Shown here piece by piece: positions 1 through 8,884 of a DNA stretch of 64,000 nucleotides. The notes beneath the pieces were generated by a model. That model did no database searches, was not told the DNA's origin, and saw nothing but the letters and a program-made list of their open reading frames with translations. How positions within the stretch are numbered: the stretch's first letter is position 1; each line of letters opens with the position of its first letter. The translations under genes and the position numbers were made by a program. The DNA is from Thalassospira lohafexi (GTDB lineage Bacteria; Pseudomonadota; Alphaproteobacteria; Rhodospirillales; Thalassospiraceae): the NCBI RefSeq assembly GCF_002844275.1, contig NZ_NXGX01000009.1, positions 62,001-126,000 on the forward strand, written 5' to 3'.

Positions 1-345
1 GACCGCCATAGATGCCCAGCGGCGAAACCATAGATGCGCGAGACTGAAAAACATTGGGCATTTGTTGACAGTGGACGGGGTATTCCCGCCAAAAAACATT
101 TAGAAACAATGGGGTAGGTGTGTTTTTTGTCCGGAATTATGATCTGTAATAGCGTCACATGGTTACATATGACCGTTCGCAATCTGGCAGAAATAAGGCT
201 GGGATATCTTTTATTGTTTCCAAAATAGAATAAGAATGTTGCCGCTGCACTGGCTTGAGGGCCACGCGCGAGGCTGTCACTGTGCACCCACTTAATTCGC
301 GGTGCCGTTCAGGCGCGCCGTGTCATTCACATGAGGGAAGTGACA
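1..345. other. Intergenic left edge, no firm gene
   Basis: No convincing complete gene lies before the first yceI gene. On the minus strand a frame is open from an ATG at 61 to the window edge (MPNVFQSRAS at its start), so the 5' end of a divergent gene may leave the window here; no clear ribosome binding site precedes it and twenty codons are too few to name it. The rest is presumably the promoter region of the yceI operon, but I could not pick out convincing -35 and -10 boxes. Confidence 0.3.
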
Positions 346-939
346 ATGTTTAATTCGATTAAAAAGGCTGGTCTTGCGCTGACCATCGCAGCGGGTCTTT
401 CTGGTGCGGCTTTTTCTGCACAGGCTGCTGATACCTATAAAATGGATCCGACCCACACCAGCGTGATCTTCATCGTCAACCATCTTGGTTTTTCCAATTA
501 TCAGGGCCGTTTTGGCGGCGCATCGGGTGAACTGACACTTGATCGCGACGATCTGGCGGCATCTTCGGCTGTGATTACGCTTGATCTGACCAAGATCGAC
601 AGTGGTGTTGAGGCGCTTGATACCCATATGAAATCGGCTGATTTCTTTGATGTTGAAAATCATCCGACCGCGACCTTCACCAGCACTTCGGTTGAAGTGA
701 CTGGCGATAACACCGCGAAAATTACCGGTGATCTGAGCTTCCTTGGGCAGAGCAAGCCGCTTGTTCTTGATGTGACGTTGACCGGCGAAGGCGACCATCC
801 AATGACCGGCGACCAGGTTCTTGGTTTTGCGGCCACCGGGACGGTAACGCGTACGGATTATGGCATGGAATATCTTGTTCCGGCTGTGTCCCCGGAAGTC
901 AACCTTCAGATTTCGTCTGAGTTCCTTAAGCAGAAGTAA
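346..939 (+). CDS. YceI family periplasmic protein
   Basis: YceI-like lipocalin-fold protein of 197 residues, a family that binds polyisoprenoid or other amphiphilic molecules in the periplasm. The N-terminus is a Sec signal peptide (MFNSIKKAGLALTIAAG, cleavage near AQA-AD at about residue 28). The mature part shows the family start DPTHTSVIFIVNHLG, the stretch KSADFFDVENHPTATF and the end TDYGMEY...VNLQIS. The ATG at 346 is preferred over the in-frame ATG at 331 because an AGGGAAG box lies just upstream of 346 and overlaps the other start. It begins a three-gene operon with cytochrome b561 and a second YceI gene. The fold assignment is sure; the ligand is unknown. Confidence 0.92.
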   Translation: MFNSIKKAGLALTIAAGLSGAAFSAQAADTYKMDPTHTSVIFIVNHLGFSNYQGRFGGASGELTLDRDDLAASSAVITLDLTKIDSGVEALDTHMKSADFFDVENHPTATFTSTSVEVTGDNTAKITGDLSFLGQSKPLVLDVTLTGEGDHPMTGDQVLGFAATGTVTRTDYGMEYLVPAVSPEVNLQISSEFLKQK

Positions 940-1020
940 TTTCAAGACGTTATGGATGGCAGTGCGGTCCTTAGGGTATCGCCTGCCATCTTTTGTCTGA
1001 CGGGTGTAAGGACGGTTGCC

Positions 1021-1617
1021 ATGGCGATCAAAAGTCATAAAAACGGATTTGGGTTCGCGACCAAAAGCCTGCATTGGGTCATGGCGCTTTTGATTTTGAG
1101 CGCCTTTACCATTGGCTGGTATATGGATTTCCTGCCGCTGGGCATGGCAAAACTTGAATGGATGTCGCGGCATAAGTCGTTGGGGGTGACGATCCTGACA
1201 TTGACGATCTTGCGCATTGTCTGGCGGCTGTGTGAGCCGACACCCGAAGCCTTGAGCCCGCACAAACTTGAACGCGGTGCCGCCAAGCTTGGCCATCTGG
1301 GGCTTTATGGTGTGATGATTGCCATGCCGCTGAGTGGCTGGATGATGTCATCGGCGGCAAATTTCCCGGTCAGTGTGTTTGGACTGTTTACCTTGCCGAA
1401 CCTTGTTGATCCGGACAAGGAACTGTTTGAAACCTTGAGAACTGTGCATTGGGCGCTGTCATGGACGATTGTGGTTCTGGTCGGAACCCATATTGCCGCC
1501 GCCCTGAAACATCATTTTATAGACCGTGACGCGACCTTGCGCCGCATGCTGCCCGGATCGGGATCAGATGCGTCATCGCGACCATCAGCACACAAGCAGA
1601 AGGAATCTTCGCTTTGA
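1021..1617 (+). CDS. Cytochrome b561 family membrane protein
   Basis: Bacterial cytochrome b561 (YodB/YceJ-like), 198 residues, an integral inner-membrane di-haem b protein that moves electrons between quinol and periplasmic partners. Four hydrophobic segments are visible, with likely haem-ligand histidines in LHWVMALLIL, RHKSLGVTIL, VHWALSW and GTHIAAALKHH. The ATG at 1021 sits after a GTAAGGA box; the upstream in-frame start at 952 has none. It is flanked by two yceI genes, the same association as yceJ-yceI in E. coli, which suggests the YceI proteins handle a quinone-like ligand that this protein oxidises or reduces (inference). Confidence 0.9.
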   Translation: MAIKSHKNGFGFATKSLHWVMALLILSAFTIGWYMDFLPLGMAKLEWMSRHKSLGVTILTLTILRIVWRLCEPTPEALSPHKLERGAAKLGHLGLYGVMIAMPLSGWMMSSAANFPVSVFGLFTLPNLVDPDKELFETLRTVHWALSWTIVVLVGTHIAAALKHHFIDRDATLRRMLPGSGSDASSRPSAHKQKESSL

Positions 1618-2201
1618 ATTTGAACATTACATCGCGCATTGCCAGCAGTTTGATCGCCGCATCCTTTGTCCTTGGCAGTTCCATTGCGAGCCCGGCGATG
1701 GCCGCAGATGCATGGTCCGTTACGCAGGACGACAGCGAGTTCGGCTTTGTCGGCACCCAGCTTGGCGCGGATTTCGAGGGCCGGTTTGATGCGTTTAACG
1801 CCGATATCGTGTTTTCGCCTGATGATCTTTCTGGATCGTCGGTCAAGGTTGTGATCGATATTGCATCGGTCGATACCCAGAACGGGGATCGCGACAGCCA
1901 GATTGTGTCGCCCGACTGGTTTGATGCCGCCCAGTGGCCGACGGCAAAGTTTGAAACCAAATCGTTTAGCGAGGTTTCACCGGGCACCTATCAGGCGGTT
2001 GCCGATCTGACCATTCGGGATGTTACCCGCGAGGTGACGTTGCCGTTTGAATTGGCGATTGATGGCGACCAGGCTGCTGCAATAGGATCGGTTACGATCA
2101 AGCGCACAGATTTTGGCGTCGGGCAGGGGCAGTGGACCGATACATCGCAGGTTGGCGACGATGTGACGATTGTCATTACAATCAATGCGACGCGTTCCTA
2201 A
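1614..2201 (+). CDS. Second YceI family periplasmic protein
   Basis: A second YceI domain protein, 195 residues, with a signal peptide (hydrophobic core IASSLIAASFVLG, cleavage near AMA-AD). Family features are the opening WSVTQDDSEFGFVGTQLG, VSPDWFDAAQWPTAKF, and the ending RTDFGVGQGQW. The start is a TTG at 1614 whose last two bases overlap the TGA of the cytochrome gene (TTGA), with AGAAGGAAT upstream, so translation is probably coupled. It is clearly diverged from the first YceI protein: the usual asparagine- and histidine-containing N-terminal segment is replaced, so the two copies probably do not bind the same ligand. Confidence 0.88.
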   Translation: MNLNITSRIASSLIAASFVLGSSIASPAMAADAWSVTQDDSEFGFVGTQLGADFEGRFDAFNADIVFSPDDLSGSSVKVVIDIASVDTQNGDRDSQIVSPDWFDAAQWPTAKFETKSFSEVSPGTYQAVADLTIRDVTREVTLPFELAIDGDQAAAIGSVTIKRTDFGVGQGQWTDTSQVGDDVTIVITINATRS

Positions 2202-2235
2202 GCGTCACTTGTTCTGACGCACCAGACGCGCATGA

Positions 2236-2272
2236 AAAAAGCAGCCATCAGATGACGGCTGCTTTTCTTTTT
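2236..2272. terminator. Bidirectional terminator
   Basis: A GC-rich hairpin (GCAGCCATC / GATGACGGCTGC) flanked by an A-run on the left and a T-run on the right lies between the convergent yceI operon and the chemoreceptor gene, so it can serve both. Confidence 0.8.
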
Positions 2273-2292
2273 TGTGTGGGGCCGTGCGAAGA

Positions 2293-3993
2293 TTACTTGG
2301 TCGCACTTTCGCGCAAATCGGCAAGGAAGGTTTCGACCGCCTCGTCAAGGGATCGGGCTTCATCGACCAGTTTTTCCGCCGACTGGGCCAGTTGGCTGGT
2401 GCCTGACGATACGCGCCCGGCATTTTCATTGACCGTTTCAATCCGCTGGGACACTTCGCTGGTGCCGTCGGCGGCCTGTTGCACGTTGCGCGAAATTTCG
2501 CCAATCGCAGCGTGCTGTTCTTCGACGGCAGCGGCAATCGCGGTTGAGCTGTCGGCGACCTTGGCGATGGTTTCGGAAATCAGGCGGATGGCTTCAACCG
2601 CTTCGCCGGTTTCATTTTGCACCGAGAGAATTTGCTGATTGATTTCCTCGGTCGCCTTGGCGGTCTGATTGGCGAGGTTTTTGACCTCAGATGCGACCAC
2701 GGCAAAGCCCTTGCCAGCATCACCGGCACGGGCGGCCTCAATCGTGGCGTTCAGGGCCAGAAGGTTGGTCTGTTCGGCAATGTCGCCAATCAGTTTTGCC
2801 ACATCGCCAATTTTCTGTGCCGCGTCGGCAAGGCCGGTTACGGTTTGGTTGGTGCGGGTTGCCTGTTCATTGGCCTGATTGGCAATGTCGGCCGACTGGG
2901 CGATCTGATGGGCAATTTCATCAGATGATGCGGTGAGTTCTTCGGTTGCGGATGAGACGGTTTGAACATTCGTCGATGTCTGGGTCGTGGCCGAGGCGAC
3001 CGCAGCTGAGAGAGAGCTGTTGGTGTTGCTGGCTTCCTGCATGTTTGCGGTTGCCTGCTTCATTTCGTTGATCGATGCAGAAATCGACCGGATCAGACCT
3101 TTGACACGCTGTTCGAGGCTGTTGGCCAGTTCCAGAACACCTGAACGCCGTTTATCGTCCGCATCCGATTCAAGCTGTTTCTGGCGGCCTTGAAGATCAC
3201 GGTTTTGCTTGGCCTGTTCGCGGAAGGCAACAACCGTTTTGGCCATGTCACCGACTTCGTCGCCGCGTTCCTGACCTTCGATATGTCCGTCAAGATTGCC
3301 ATCGGCAATTTGGGCCATGCGTTCAGACAGTTTGCGCAAGCCTGTTGTAATGTTGCGGCCAATGCCAACGCCGACCAAAGCAATGATCACGATAATCAAG
3401 GCGCTGATTGCGAGTGATTTTGTCGCATTTTCCCAGAAGATCGTATCAACATCATCAATATAGATGCCGGTGCCAATCACAGCTCCCCACGGCAGAAGAT
3501 GCGAGTAGGAGAGTTTTTCGAATGTCAATTCTTTGGGTTCACCGGGTTTGGGCCAGTAATAGGACGAAAAGCCGCCGCCTGGTTTACTGCCGACCGTGAT
3601 AAGATCGCGGATGAAATAGGCCCCGTTGGGATCCTGTACGCCGCCCATGTCCTTGCCGACAAGACCGGCATTGGCCCCATGCATGACCATCACGTTGTCT
3701 TTGGACAGGGCAAAGAAGTAGCCGATCCCGCCATCATATTTCCCGCCGGAGACGACCTTGTAAAAAGCATCAATCGCAGTTTGTTGATCCATTTCCTTTG
3801 AGGTGACCTTGGCCTGATATTCATCGGCCAGAGACACGACAAATTCGGTCGCCGCGCGGATTTTTTCCTTACGATCTTCGAGGAGGGAGCTACGAAGGCT
3901 CATCATATCGAAGGTCGTAATCGCGATAAGGCCAATCAGAGCAATAAGGGAAATCAGGGTGATCTTGCGACCGATTTTTATTTTTTGCAGCAT
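2293..3993 (-). CDS. Methyl-accepting chemotaxis protein with Cache sensor
   Basis: Transmembrane chemoreceptor of 566 residues. A first membrane segment (about 10-30) is followed by a periplasmic single-Cache (sCache_2-like) domain, recognisable from [43 protein letters not shown] and [10 protein letters not shown]; a second membrane segment (about 190-215) leads to a HAMP domain and a long coiled-coil signalling hairpin whose tip reads [18 protein letters not shown]. It therefore couples small-ligand sensing to CheA; sCache_2 receptors often bind carboxylates, but the ligand cannot be read from sequence. No CheB/CheR-tethering pentapeptide is evident at the C-terminus. A GGAGGA box precedes the ATG. 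Transcribed alone. Confidence 0.95.
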   Translation of the reverse strand: MLQKIKIGRKITLISLIALIGLIAITTFDMMSLRSSLLEDRKEKIRAATEFVVSLADEYQAKVTSKEMDQQTAIDAFYKVVSGGKYDGGIGYFFALSKDNVMVMHGANAGLVGKDMGGVQDPNGAYFIRDLITVGSKPGGGFSSYYWPKPGEPKELTFEKLSYSHLLPWGAVIGTGIYIDDVDTIFWENATKSLAISALIIVIIALVGVGIGRNITTGLRKLSERMAQIADGNLDGHIEGQERGDEVGDMAKTVVAFREQAKQNRDLQGRQKQLESDADDKRRSGVLELANSLEQRVKGLIRSISASINEMKQATANMQEASNTNSSLSAAVASATTQTSTNVQTVSSATEELTASSDEIAHQIAQSADIANQANEQATRTNQTVTGLADAAQKIGDVAKLIGDIAEQTNLLALNATIEAARAGDAGKGFAVVASEVKNLANQTAKATEEINQQILSVQNETGEAVEAIRLISETIAKVADSSTAIAAAVEEQHAAIGEISRNVQQAADGTSEVSQRIETVNENAGRVSSGTSQLAQSAEKLVDEARSLDEAVETFLADLRESATK

Positions 3994-4180
3994 TCGGACT
4001 TTTCCTCCGCACAGAGGCTAGGGTGATTGCGGTTCGCGACCCAGCTCATGATGAAAGCCATAGAAAGAGATTACTACGTGTTGGTATAGAAGCTATACCA
4101 AAGCGTAGTATTTAACGCAGGTGGTGCCGTAGAATGCAACTTTCAATGTGAGGTAGAGGAGCTTGATGTGAATTTGAGAC

Positions 4181-4220
4181 AAAAAAACGCCTGACATCAA
4201 CGTGATGACGGGCGTTTTGG
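4181..4220 (-). terminator. Terminator of the esterase gene
   Basis: Hairpin with arms AACGCC and GGCGTT plus an inner TGATG/CATCA pairing; on the minus strand it ends in seven T, just downstream of the carboxylesterase stop codon. Confidence 0.7.
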
Positions 4221-4276
4221 TCAATGCAGCGAGAAGACAGTTGGATGCCGGTTTATGTCCCGGTATCGAAAATCTG

Positions 4277-4975
4277 TCAGCCGAAATGTGTTTTCAGAAA
4301 CTTTGATGCGAGCATGATGCCTTCTTCGTCGATGCCATGTTGCAGGCCTGCGCGTTCATGCAGGGCAACATCAATGCCGTTCGCACTAAGCGTTTCCTTG
4401 GCAAGGCGGGATGCCTCGATCGGGACAACCGGATCGGCGGTGCCATGGACCAGTACCATCGGCGGACGCGATTTGATTTCGGCGGCAAAGGCATCTTCGC
4501 CCAGAAGTGCGCCGGAAAATCCGATTACACCTGCGATCTGATCTTGGCGACGCGGGGCCGATTGAAACGCCATCATTGTGCCTTGCGAGAATCCAAGCAG
4601 GGCAACGCGGTCTGCGGTCACGCCGTGGGTTTTCATCACATGGTCGATAAAGTCATCGACATAGGCGGCACTTTTGGCGGCACCCTGTGCCATGGCCTTA
4701 AGCGCGCCGGACATGGTTTCAGGCGCACGGCGCAGAAATTCCGGATCATATTCGGCAAGGCTGAACCACTGGCGGCCAAATGGTGACATCTCGCACGGGT
4801 AGGGGGCATTTGGCGAATAAAATGCCGTATCGGGAAGCTTGCGGGCCAGATGCGGGGCCAGACCAATCAGGTCATTGCCATCTGCGCCATAGCCATGCAG
4901 CAGGATGACGACGCTTTTGGTGGTGCCCGATGCTGCTGGCAACGTCGGACCGGACAATAATGTTTCGGTGCTCAT
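4277..4975 (-). CDS. Carboxylesterase / phospholipase family hydrolase
   Basis: Alpha/beta hydrolase of the phospholipase/carboxylesterase family (PF02230 type), 232 residues, probably cytoplasmic since no signal peptide is present. The serine nucleophile elbow is LLGFSQGTMMAF (GxSxG), the acid is in VHGTADPVVPI and the histidine in GLQHGIDEEG; the early LLHGYGADGNDLIGL motif is typical of the family. Start at 4975 is chosen because an AGGGAAG box precedes it; the longer in-frame start at 5014 has none. Substrate is probably a short-chain ester or lysophospholipid. It is monocistronic with its own terminator. Confidence 0.9.
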   Translation of the reverse strand: MSTETLLSGPTLPAASGTTKSVVILLHGYGADGNDLIGLAPHLARKLPDTAFYSPNAPYPCEMSPFGRQWFSLAEYDPEFLRRAPETMSGALKAMAQGAAKSAAYVDDFIDHVMKTHGVTADRVALLGFSQGTMMAFQSAPRRQDQIAGVIGFSGALLGEDAFAAEIKSRPPMVLVHGTADPVVPIEASRLAKETLSANGIDVALHERAGLQHGIDEEGIMLASKFLKTHFG

Positions 4976-5518
4976 TATGACTTCCCTGAATATTCCTGTG
5001 CCCCTGCTTAGCAACCCATGGATTGGACGACCAGTGTTTTTTGCACCGCACGACAGCTAATCGATTTACCGTTGCGGTGCAGGATGAAATATATCCCGCC
5101 AGCCTGTGGATAAAAGTGTGGATGGATTGGATTACGTAAGACCAATTTTGCAATTGTACGCCGTTTTGGCCGGTTGACGTGTGGTCGTCCTATGCCGTGG
5201 TATAGTTTTTCAGGGGTGAAATGGGCCGCAGCGCAATAAACCCAGAATGCAAATTTATCTTATATAAAACAAAGTATTACAGATATATTCAAGGGGTTAG
5301 CTGTATCTGGTATTTCAAAAGTGGTTCAAAAATTACCAAAAATGAAATCGAAAATCCTCGACTGAGTAGGCATGAGGAAGGCAGAAATTCAACGGTGTGG
5401 ATTTTTTGAGGTATTCCACGTTTAAAACCTGTCTTTTGCCGCGCGCTTTTCTGTGCCACAAGAAATCGTCCGGTCCCGCCAGACCGCCCCACACGAAGAA
5501 TAAAATTTTGAGGCCCTG
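4976..5518. other. Long AT-rich intergenic region
   Basis: About 540 bases between the divergent esterase and MATE genes. The part 5215-5400 is visibly richer in A and T than its neighbours. It contains a 62-codon plus-strand frame (5221-5409) with an AGGGGTGA box before its ATG; I do not recognise it and do not call it as a gene. The promoter of the MATE gene should lie near the right end. Confidence 0.4.
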
Positions 5519-6856
5519 ATGAACCGTACGCGCCGCTGGTTCGGCAAGGGGGATCGACGTGTTCTGACGTTGACCTTGCCGATTATCCTGTCCAATGCCA
5601 CCGTTCCGTTGCTTGGTGCTGTCGATACTGCTGTCGTCGGTCATCTTGATAGCCCGCATTATATCGGGGCAGTTGCGGTTGGGGCGCTGATCTTTTCCTA
5701 TGTGTTTTGGGGGTTCGGGTTCCTGCGCATGGCGACCACGGGCCTTGCCGCACAGGCCCATGGGCGGCGTGATGCCAATGGGGTGCGTGCGGTTTTTGCC
5801 CGTGCGGCCTTTATCGCGGTTGTGGCCGGTCTTGCGGTCATGGTGTTGCAATACCCGATCATTGAACTTGCGATGTCGTTGATCGCACCAAGTCCGGCAG
5901 TTGAGGCATCCGCACGCGATTACTTTGCCGTACGGATCTGGGCATCGCCGGCGACCCTGATGCAATACTGTATGCTGGGCTGGTTGCTTGCGATGCGCGA
6001 CAGCCGGGCGGTGTTTATCTTTCAGGTGGTCCTGAATTCGATCAACATCATCCTTGATATCCTGTTCGTCCAAGGGTTTGGCTGGGATGTGCGCGGGGTG
6101 GCCGGGGCAACGGTGATTGCCGATTATTCCGGTGTCGTATTGGGATGGTTTTTGATGCAGCCGCATCTTAAGCGCCTTGGTGGGACATGGCGCGGCATTG
6201 GGATTCTGGATCGGGCACAGTTATCGAAACTGATGAAAATCAATGGTGATATTTTTGTCCGCACCCTTGCCCTGACATCGGCCTTTGCGCTGTTTACCAG
6301 TTTCAGCGCGCGGTTTGGCGAGGTGACATTGGCCGCGAACGCGGTATTGCAGAACTTTTTGATGTTCGGATCATTTGCGCTTGATGGTTTTGCCCATGCG
6401 GCAGAAACGCTTGTTGGGCAGGCTTACGGTGCGGAACGGCGCAAACAGTTTCTGTGGGCGGTGCGCAAAACAACGATCTGGTCGATCATCTCGGCGGTTG
6501 TTATGGCGGCCCTGTTTGCCGCAGCGGGCCCGTGGATCATTGATGGGCTGACCAGCATTCCCGAAGTGCGGGCCGCGTCTTATGAGTATCTGGTCTGGGC
6601 GGTGATATTGCCGATTACCGGTGTGCTTGGATTTCAGTTTGATGGCGTGTTTTTAGGTGCCATGCAGACCAAGCAGTGGCGCAACATGATGTTGCTGTCG
6701 GTGGCGATTTATGGGCTGTTTGCCTGGTGGGCGGTTGAGACAGGCAGCAATCATATGCTGTGGGCCGCGTTTAACGCGTTCTTCCTGCTGCGCGGGGTGA
6801 CGCTGGCGCTGCTGTTTCCGACCATCATCCCGGATCGTCGGAAAGCGGTTGGGTAG
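5519..6856 (+). CDS. MATE family efflux transporter (DinF-like)
   Basis: Multidrug and toxin extrusion transporter, 445 residues, about twelve membrane helices in two homologous halves, expected to export cationic or amphipathic compounds in exchange for Na+ or H+. Family features are the N-terminal LTLPIILSNATVPLLGAVDTAVVGHL and the second-half DGFAHAAETLVGQAYGA; the first resembles the DinF/NorM-like MATE subfamily. The start has only a modest GAGG box. It stands alone downstream of a long AT-rich spacer and is followed convergently by an Lrp-type regulator. The substrate cannot be deduced. Confidence 0.93.
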   Translation: MNRTRRWFGKGDRRVLTLTLPIILSNATVPLLGAVDTAVVGHLDSPHYIGAVAVGALIFSYVFWGFGFLRMATTGLAAQAHGRRDANGVRAVFARAAFIAVVAGLAVMVLQYPIIELAMSLIAPSPAVEASARDYFAVRIWASPATLMQYCMLGWLLAMRDSRAVFIFQVVLNSINIILDILFVQGFGWDVRGVAGATVIADYSGVVLGWFLMQPHLKRLGGTWRGIGILDRAQLSKLMKINGDIFVRTLALTSAFALFTSFSARFGEVTLAANAVLQNFLMFGSFALDGFAHAAETLVGQAYGAERRKQFLWAVRKTTIWSIISAVVMAALFAAAGPWIIDGLTSIPEVRAASYEYLVWAVILPITGVLGFQFDGVFLGAMQTKQWRNMMLLSVAIYGLFAWWAVETGSNHMLWAAFNAFFLLRGVTLALLFPTIIPDRRKAVG

Positions 6857-6915
6857 GGTGGTAACGTGCCGCCGTATTGCTCTTGGTCTTGAGGGCGATG
6901 GCAGATGTGCTGCAA

Positions 6916-7395
6916 TCAGTCGGTTTCGGCGACCGGAAGCTTGGTGCTGTTTTTGACTTCATGCAGGGTGAAGCTTGATTTCATGTTGGCGACACCGGGG
7001 AGCTTCATCATGACGTCGGACAGGAAGCGCTGATAAGACGCCGGGTCAGGCACGATGATGCGCATCATGTAATCCTGATTGCCGACCATGGCATAGCAAT
7101 CGACAATTTCGTGGTGTTCCTGAACAGCGGTTTCAAACCGGCGTAGAGATGGTTCGTCATGCTGGGTCAAAGACACCGTGACAAAGACGTTCACGCCCAG
7201 ATGCAAATGCGACGGATCGAGCAGGGCGACATATTTGCGAATGACGCCGCTTTCTTCGAGCTTGCGCAGGCGTCGCAGGCATGGGGAGACGGACAGGCCA
7301 ACCTTATCAGCCAGTTCGACCATCGAAATCCGCCCGTCTTCCTGAATTTCACGAAGAATTTTGCGATCAATTGCGTCGAATCCGTTGCGCGCCAT
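6916..7395 (-). CDS. Lrp/AsnC family transcriptional regulator
   Basis: Feast/famine regulator of 159 residues. The N-terminus holds a winged helix-turn-helix (DAIDRKILREIQEDGRISMV, then ELADKVGLSVSPCLRRLRKL), followed by a C-terminal RAM (Lrp ligand-binding) domain ending with VMMKLPGVANMKSSFTLHEV. Such proteins form octamers and respond to amino acids. The ATG at 7395 has AAAGGAG about eleven bases upstream; a GTG at 7407 is in frame but abuts that box. No amino-acid exporter or catabolic gene is adjacent on the same strand, so the target is not evident. Confidence 0.92.
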   Translation of the reverse strand: MARNGFDAIDRKILREIQEDGRISMVELADKVGLSVSPCLRRLRKLEESGVIRKYVALLDPSHLHLGVNVFVTVSLTQHDEPSLRRFETAVQEHHEIVDCYAMVGNQDYMMRIIVPDPASYQRFLSDVMMKLPGVANMKSSFTLHEVKNSTKLPVAETD

Positions 7396-7845
7396 GGCGT
7401 GCCACACTCCTTTGGTCGATAAAAGGCGGGGGTAAAAGCCGCCCGCACATATCTGGTTTCAGGGGGTAAATCTTGCCAAAATTTAATCCGCCTGTACGTG
7501 TTTTCTGCTGCGCGATAAGCCATGACTTCGCGTTTCTGTCAATCGTTGCATGGTAACAGATGTTATTTTTCACCTTGTTAAACTGTGAATATAAGGTGGC
7601 GGCCCAACACCGTATAACACTGCTTTGCGCTTGCACGGGGATGGGAATATCGCTATGTCCTTCAATTGCTTGGAAAGCTTTGCTTTGACGCCGTTTCCTC
7701 GCACCCGCAGCGGAACTTATCATTGCCGTAACGCGTTTTGACAGTGTAGTATAATCGTACCAATTTACTTATTTTGAATGCGGTTAATCTCCTGTCGGGG
7801 ACTGGGAGAGGTTGGTTGATCCAGCCGCGTTATAGAAAGGCACAC
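7396..7845. other. Intergenic region between divergent regulator and GNAT genes
   Basis: About 450 bases without a recognisable gene. It must hold the promoters of the divergent lrp-type and GNAT/Rrf2 genes. Several AT-rich patches occur around 7555-7595 and 7750-7775, but I could not assign promoter boxes or operator repeats with confidence. Confidence 0.35.
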
Positions 7846-8346
7846 ATGGTGGACGCTGCGCAAAACACACCGGGATATAACCTGGTCACGATTGGCGAGC
7901 ATAAAATCAATATCCGTCCGGCGGTTCAGGGGGACCTGCCAAATGTTGTTGATCTTGATGATCGGACAACAGGTTTGCGCAAGCCCGAGTATTGGGACGA
8001 TTTGTTTACCCGCTATGGCAACCGCAAGGATTCCCGGTTTTTCCTGATTGCAGAAGAAAACGGCACGTTGCTTGGCTGTATTTTCGGTGAAGTGCGGTCG
8101 TGGGAGTTTAATTCGGTGCCATGTGGCTGGGTTGGCACGGTCAGTGTCGAACCGGATTTGCGCATGGGCGGGATCGGGACCATTCTGTATGATGAAATGT
8201 GCCGCTGCTTCCGCAAGGCCGGCGTGACCAAAGTGCGCACCATGATCCCGCGCGATGCCACCGATCTTATGTCGTTCTTCCGATCACAGGGCATGATGGC
8301 TGGCCCGTTTATCCAGCTTGAAACCGATATGGAAGAGGGGGCTTAA
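7846..8346 (+). CDS. GNAT family N-acetyltransferase
   Basis: Gcn5-related acetyltransferase of 166 residues. The acetyl-CoA binding segment is WVGTVSVEPDLRMGGIGTIL (motif A with the RxGGIG turn), after a fold start INIRPAVQGDLPNVVDLD. The C-terminus TMIPRDATDLMSFFRSQGM matches motif B. ATG at 7846 follows AGAAAGG; the longer frame begins with a TTG at 7774 without such a box. It lies four bases upstream of an Rrf2-type regulator, and the two are surely co-transcribed; the acceptor could be a small metabolite or protein. Confidence 0.88.
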   Translation: MVDAAQNTPGYNLVTIGEHKINIRPAVQGDLPNVVDLDDRTTGLRKPEYWDDLFTRYGNRKDSRFFLIAEENGTLLGCIFGEVRSWEFNSVPCGWVGTVSVEPDLRMGGIGTILYDEMCRCFRKAGVTKVRTMIPRDATDLMSFFRSQGMMAGPFIQLETDMEEGA

Positions 8347-8349
8347 GCC

Positions 8350-8796
8350 ATGATGTCTTTGCAAAAGGCAACCCTGTTTGCCCTGTATGCGGTTCTGGAG
8401 CTGGCCGAGGATACCGACCGGCAGCTTTCGGCATCGGAAATCGCCGAGCGTTACAACATTTCCACCAACCATCTTGCCAAGGTCCTGCGTGATCTCGGCC
8501 GGGCGGGCTTGGTTGAATCGGTGCGTGGTGCCGGGGGTGGATATCGTTTCTGTGGCAATGCCAAGCGCACGACGCTTTTGGATGTGGTGCAGCTGTTTGA
8601 AGAGGTCGGGACTGGTCCATCAAACAGCATTGTGCAGCAAACCAATGCCGGTGCGGCCTTGTCGCAGGTGATGGATGAAATCGAAGAAATCACCCATGCG
8701 ACGTTGCTGTCGATTACGCTTGAGACCATGCTGAAACTCATGCGCAAGCGACGCCCGGAAAAACCATCATCGACTGGTTTGTTCCGCGCGGTTTAA
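8350..8796 (+). CDS. Rrf2 family transcriptional regulator
   Basis: Winged-helix regulator of the Rrf2 family, 148 residues. The helix-turn-helix is SASEIAERYNISTNHLAKVL, followed by the wing VESVRGAGGGYRF. IscR and NsrR use three clustered cysteines around residues 90-110 to hold an Fe-S cluster; here that stretch (GPSNSIVQQTNAGAAL) has none and the only cysteine is in YRFCGNA, so this is unlikely to be a cluster-sensing member. Two adjacent ATG codons (8350, 8353) are possible starts. It overlaps functionally with the preceding acetyltransferase gene, three bases away. Confidence 0.9.
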   Translation: MMSLQKATLFALYAVLELAEDTDRQLSASEIAERYNISTNHLAKVLRDLGRAGLVESVRGAGGGYRFCGNAKRTTLLDVVQLFEEVGTGPSNSIVQQTNAGAALSQVMDEIEEITHATLLSITLETMLKLMRKRRPEKPSSTGLFRAV

Positions 8797-8827
8797 ACCC
8801 CGGACAGGCACCAAAATTCAGACAAAC

Positions 8828-8863
8828 AAAAAGGCCGTCAGAATGTTCTGACGGCCTTTTTCG
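8828..8863. terminator. Bidirectional terminator
   Basis: Perfect long hairpin (AAGGCCGTCAGAA / TTCTGACGGCCTT) with A- and T-runs on either side, between the convergent Rrf2 and DEAD-box helicase genes. Confidence 0.88.
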
Positions 8864-8884
8864 TATTGGGCTGATCCGCTTGGC

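Noticed and set aside
1..61. Possible 5' end of a divergent minus-strand gene, with LGIYGG suggesting a nucleotide-binding N-terminus
   Set aside because: Only twenty codons and no ribosome binding site; mentioned with the intergenic entry but not called.
292..1296. A 334-codon minus-strand frame
   Set aside because: Lies opposite the yceI and cytochrome genes and reads as a histidine- and arginine-rich shadow without domain signals.
5333..6166. A 277-codon minus-strand frame
   Set aside because: Mostly opposite the MATE gene, rich in His, Arg and Gln as typical for a shadow frame.
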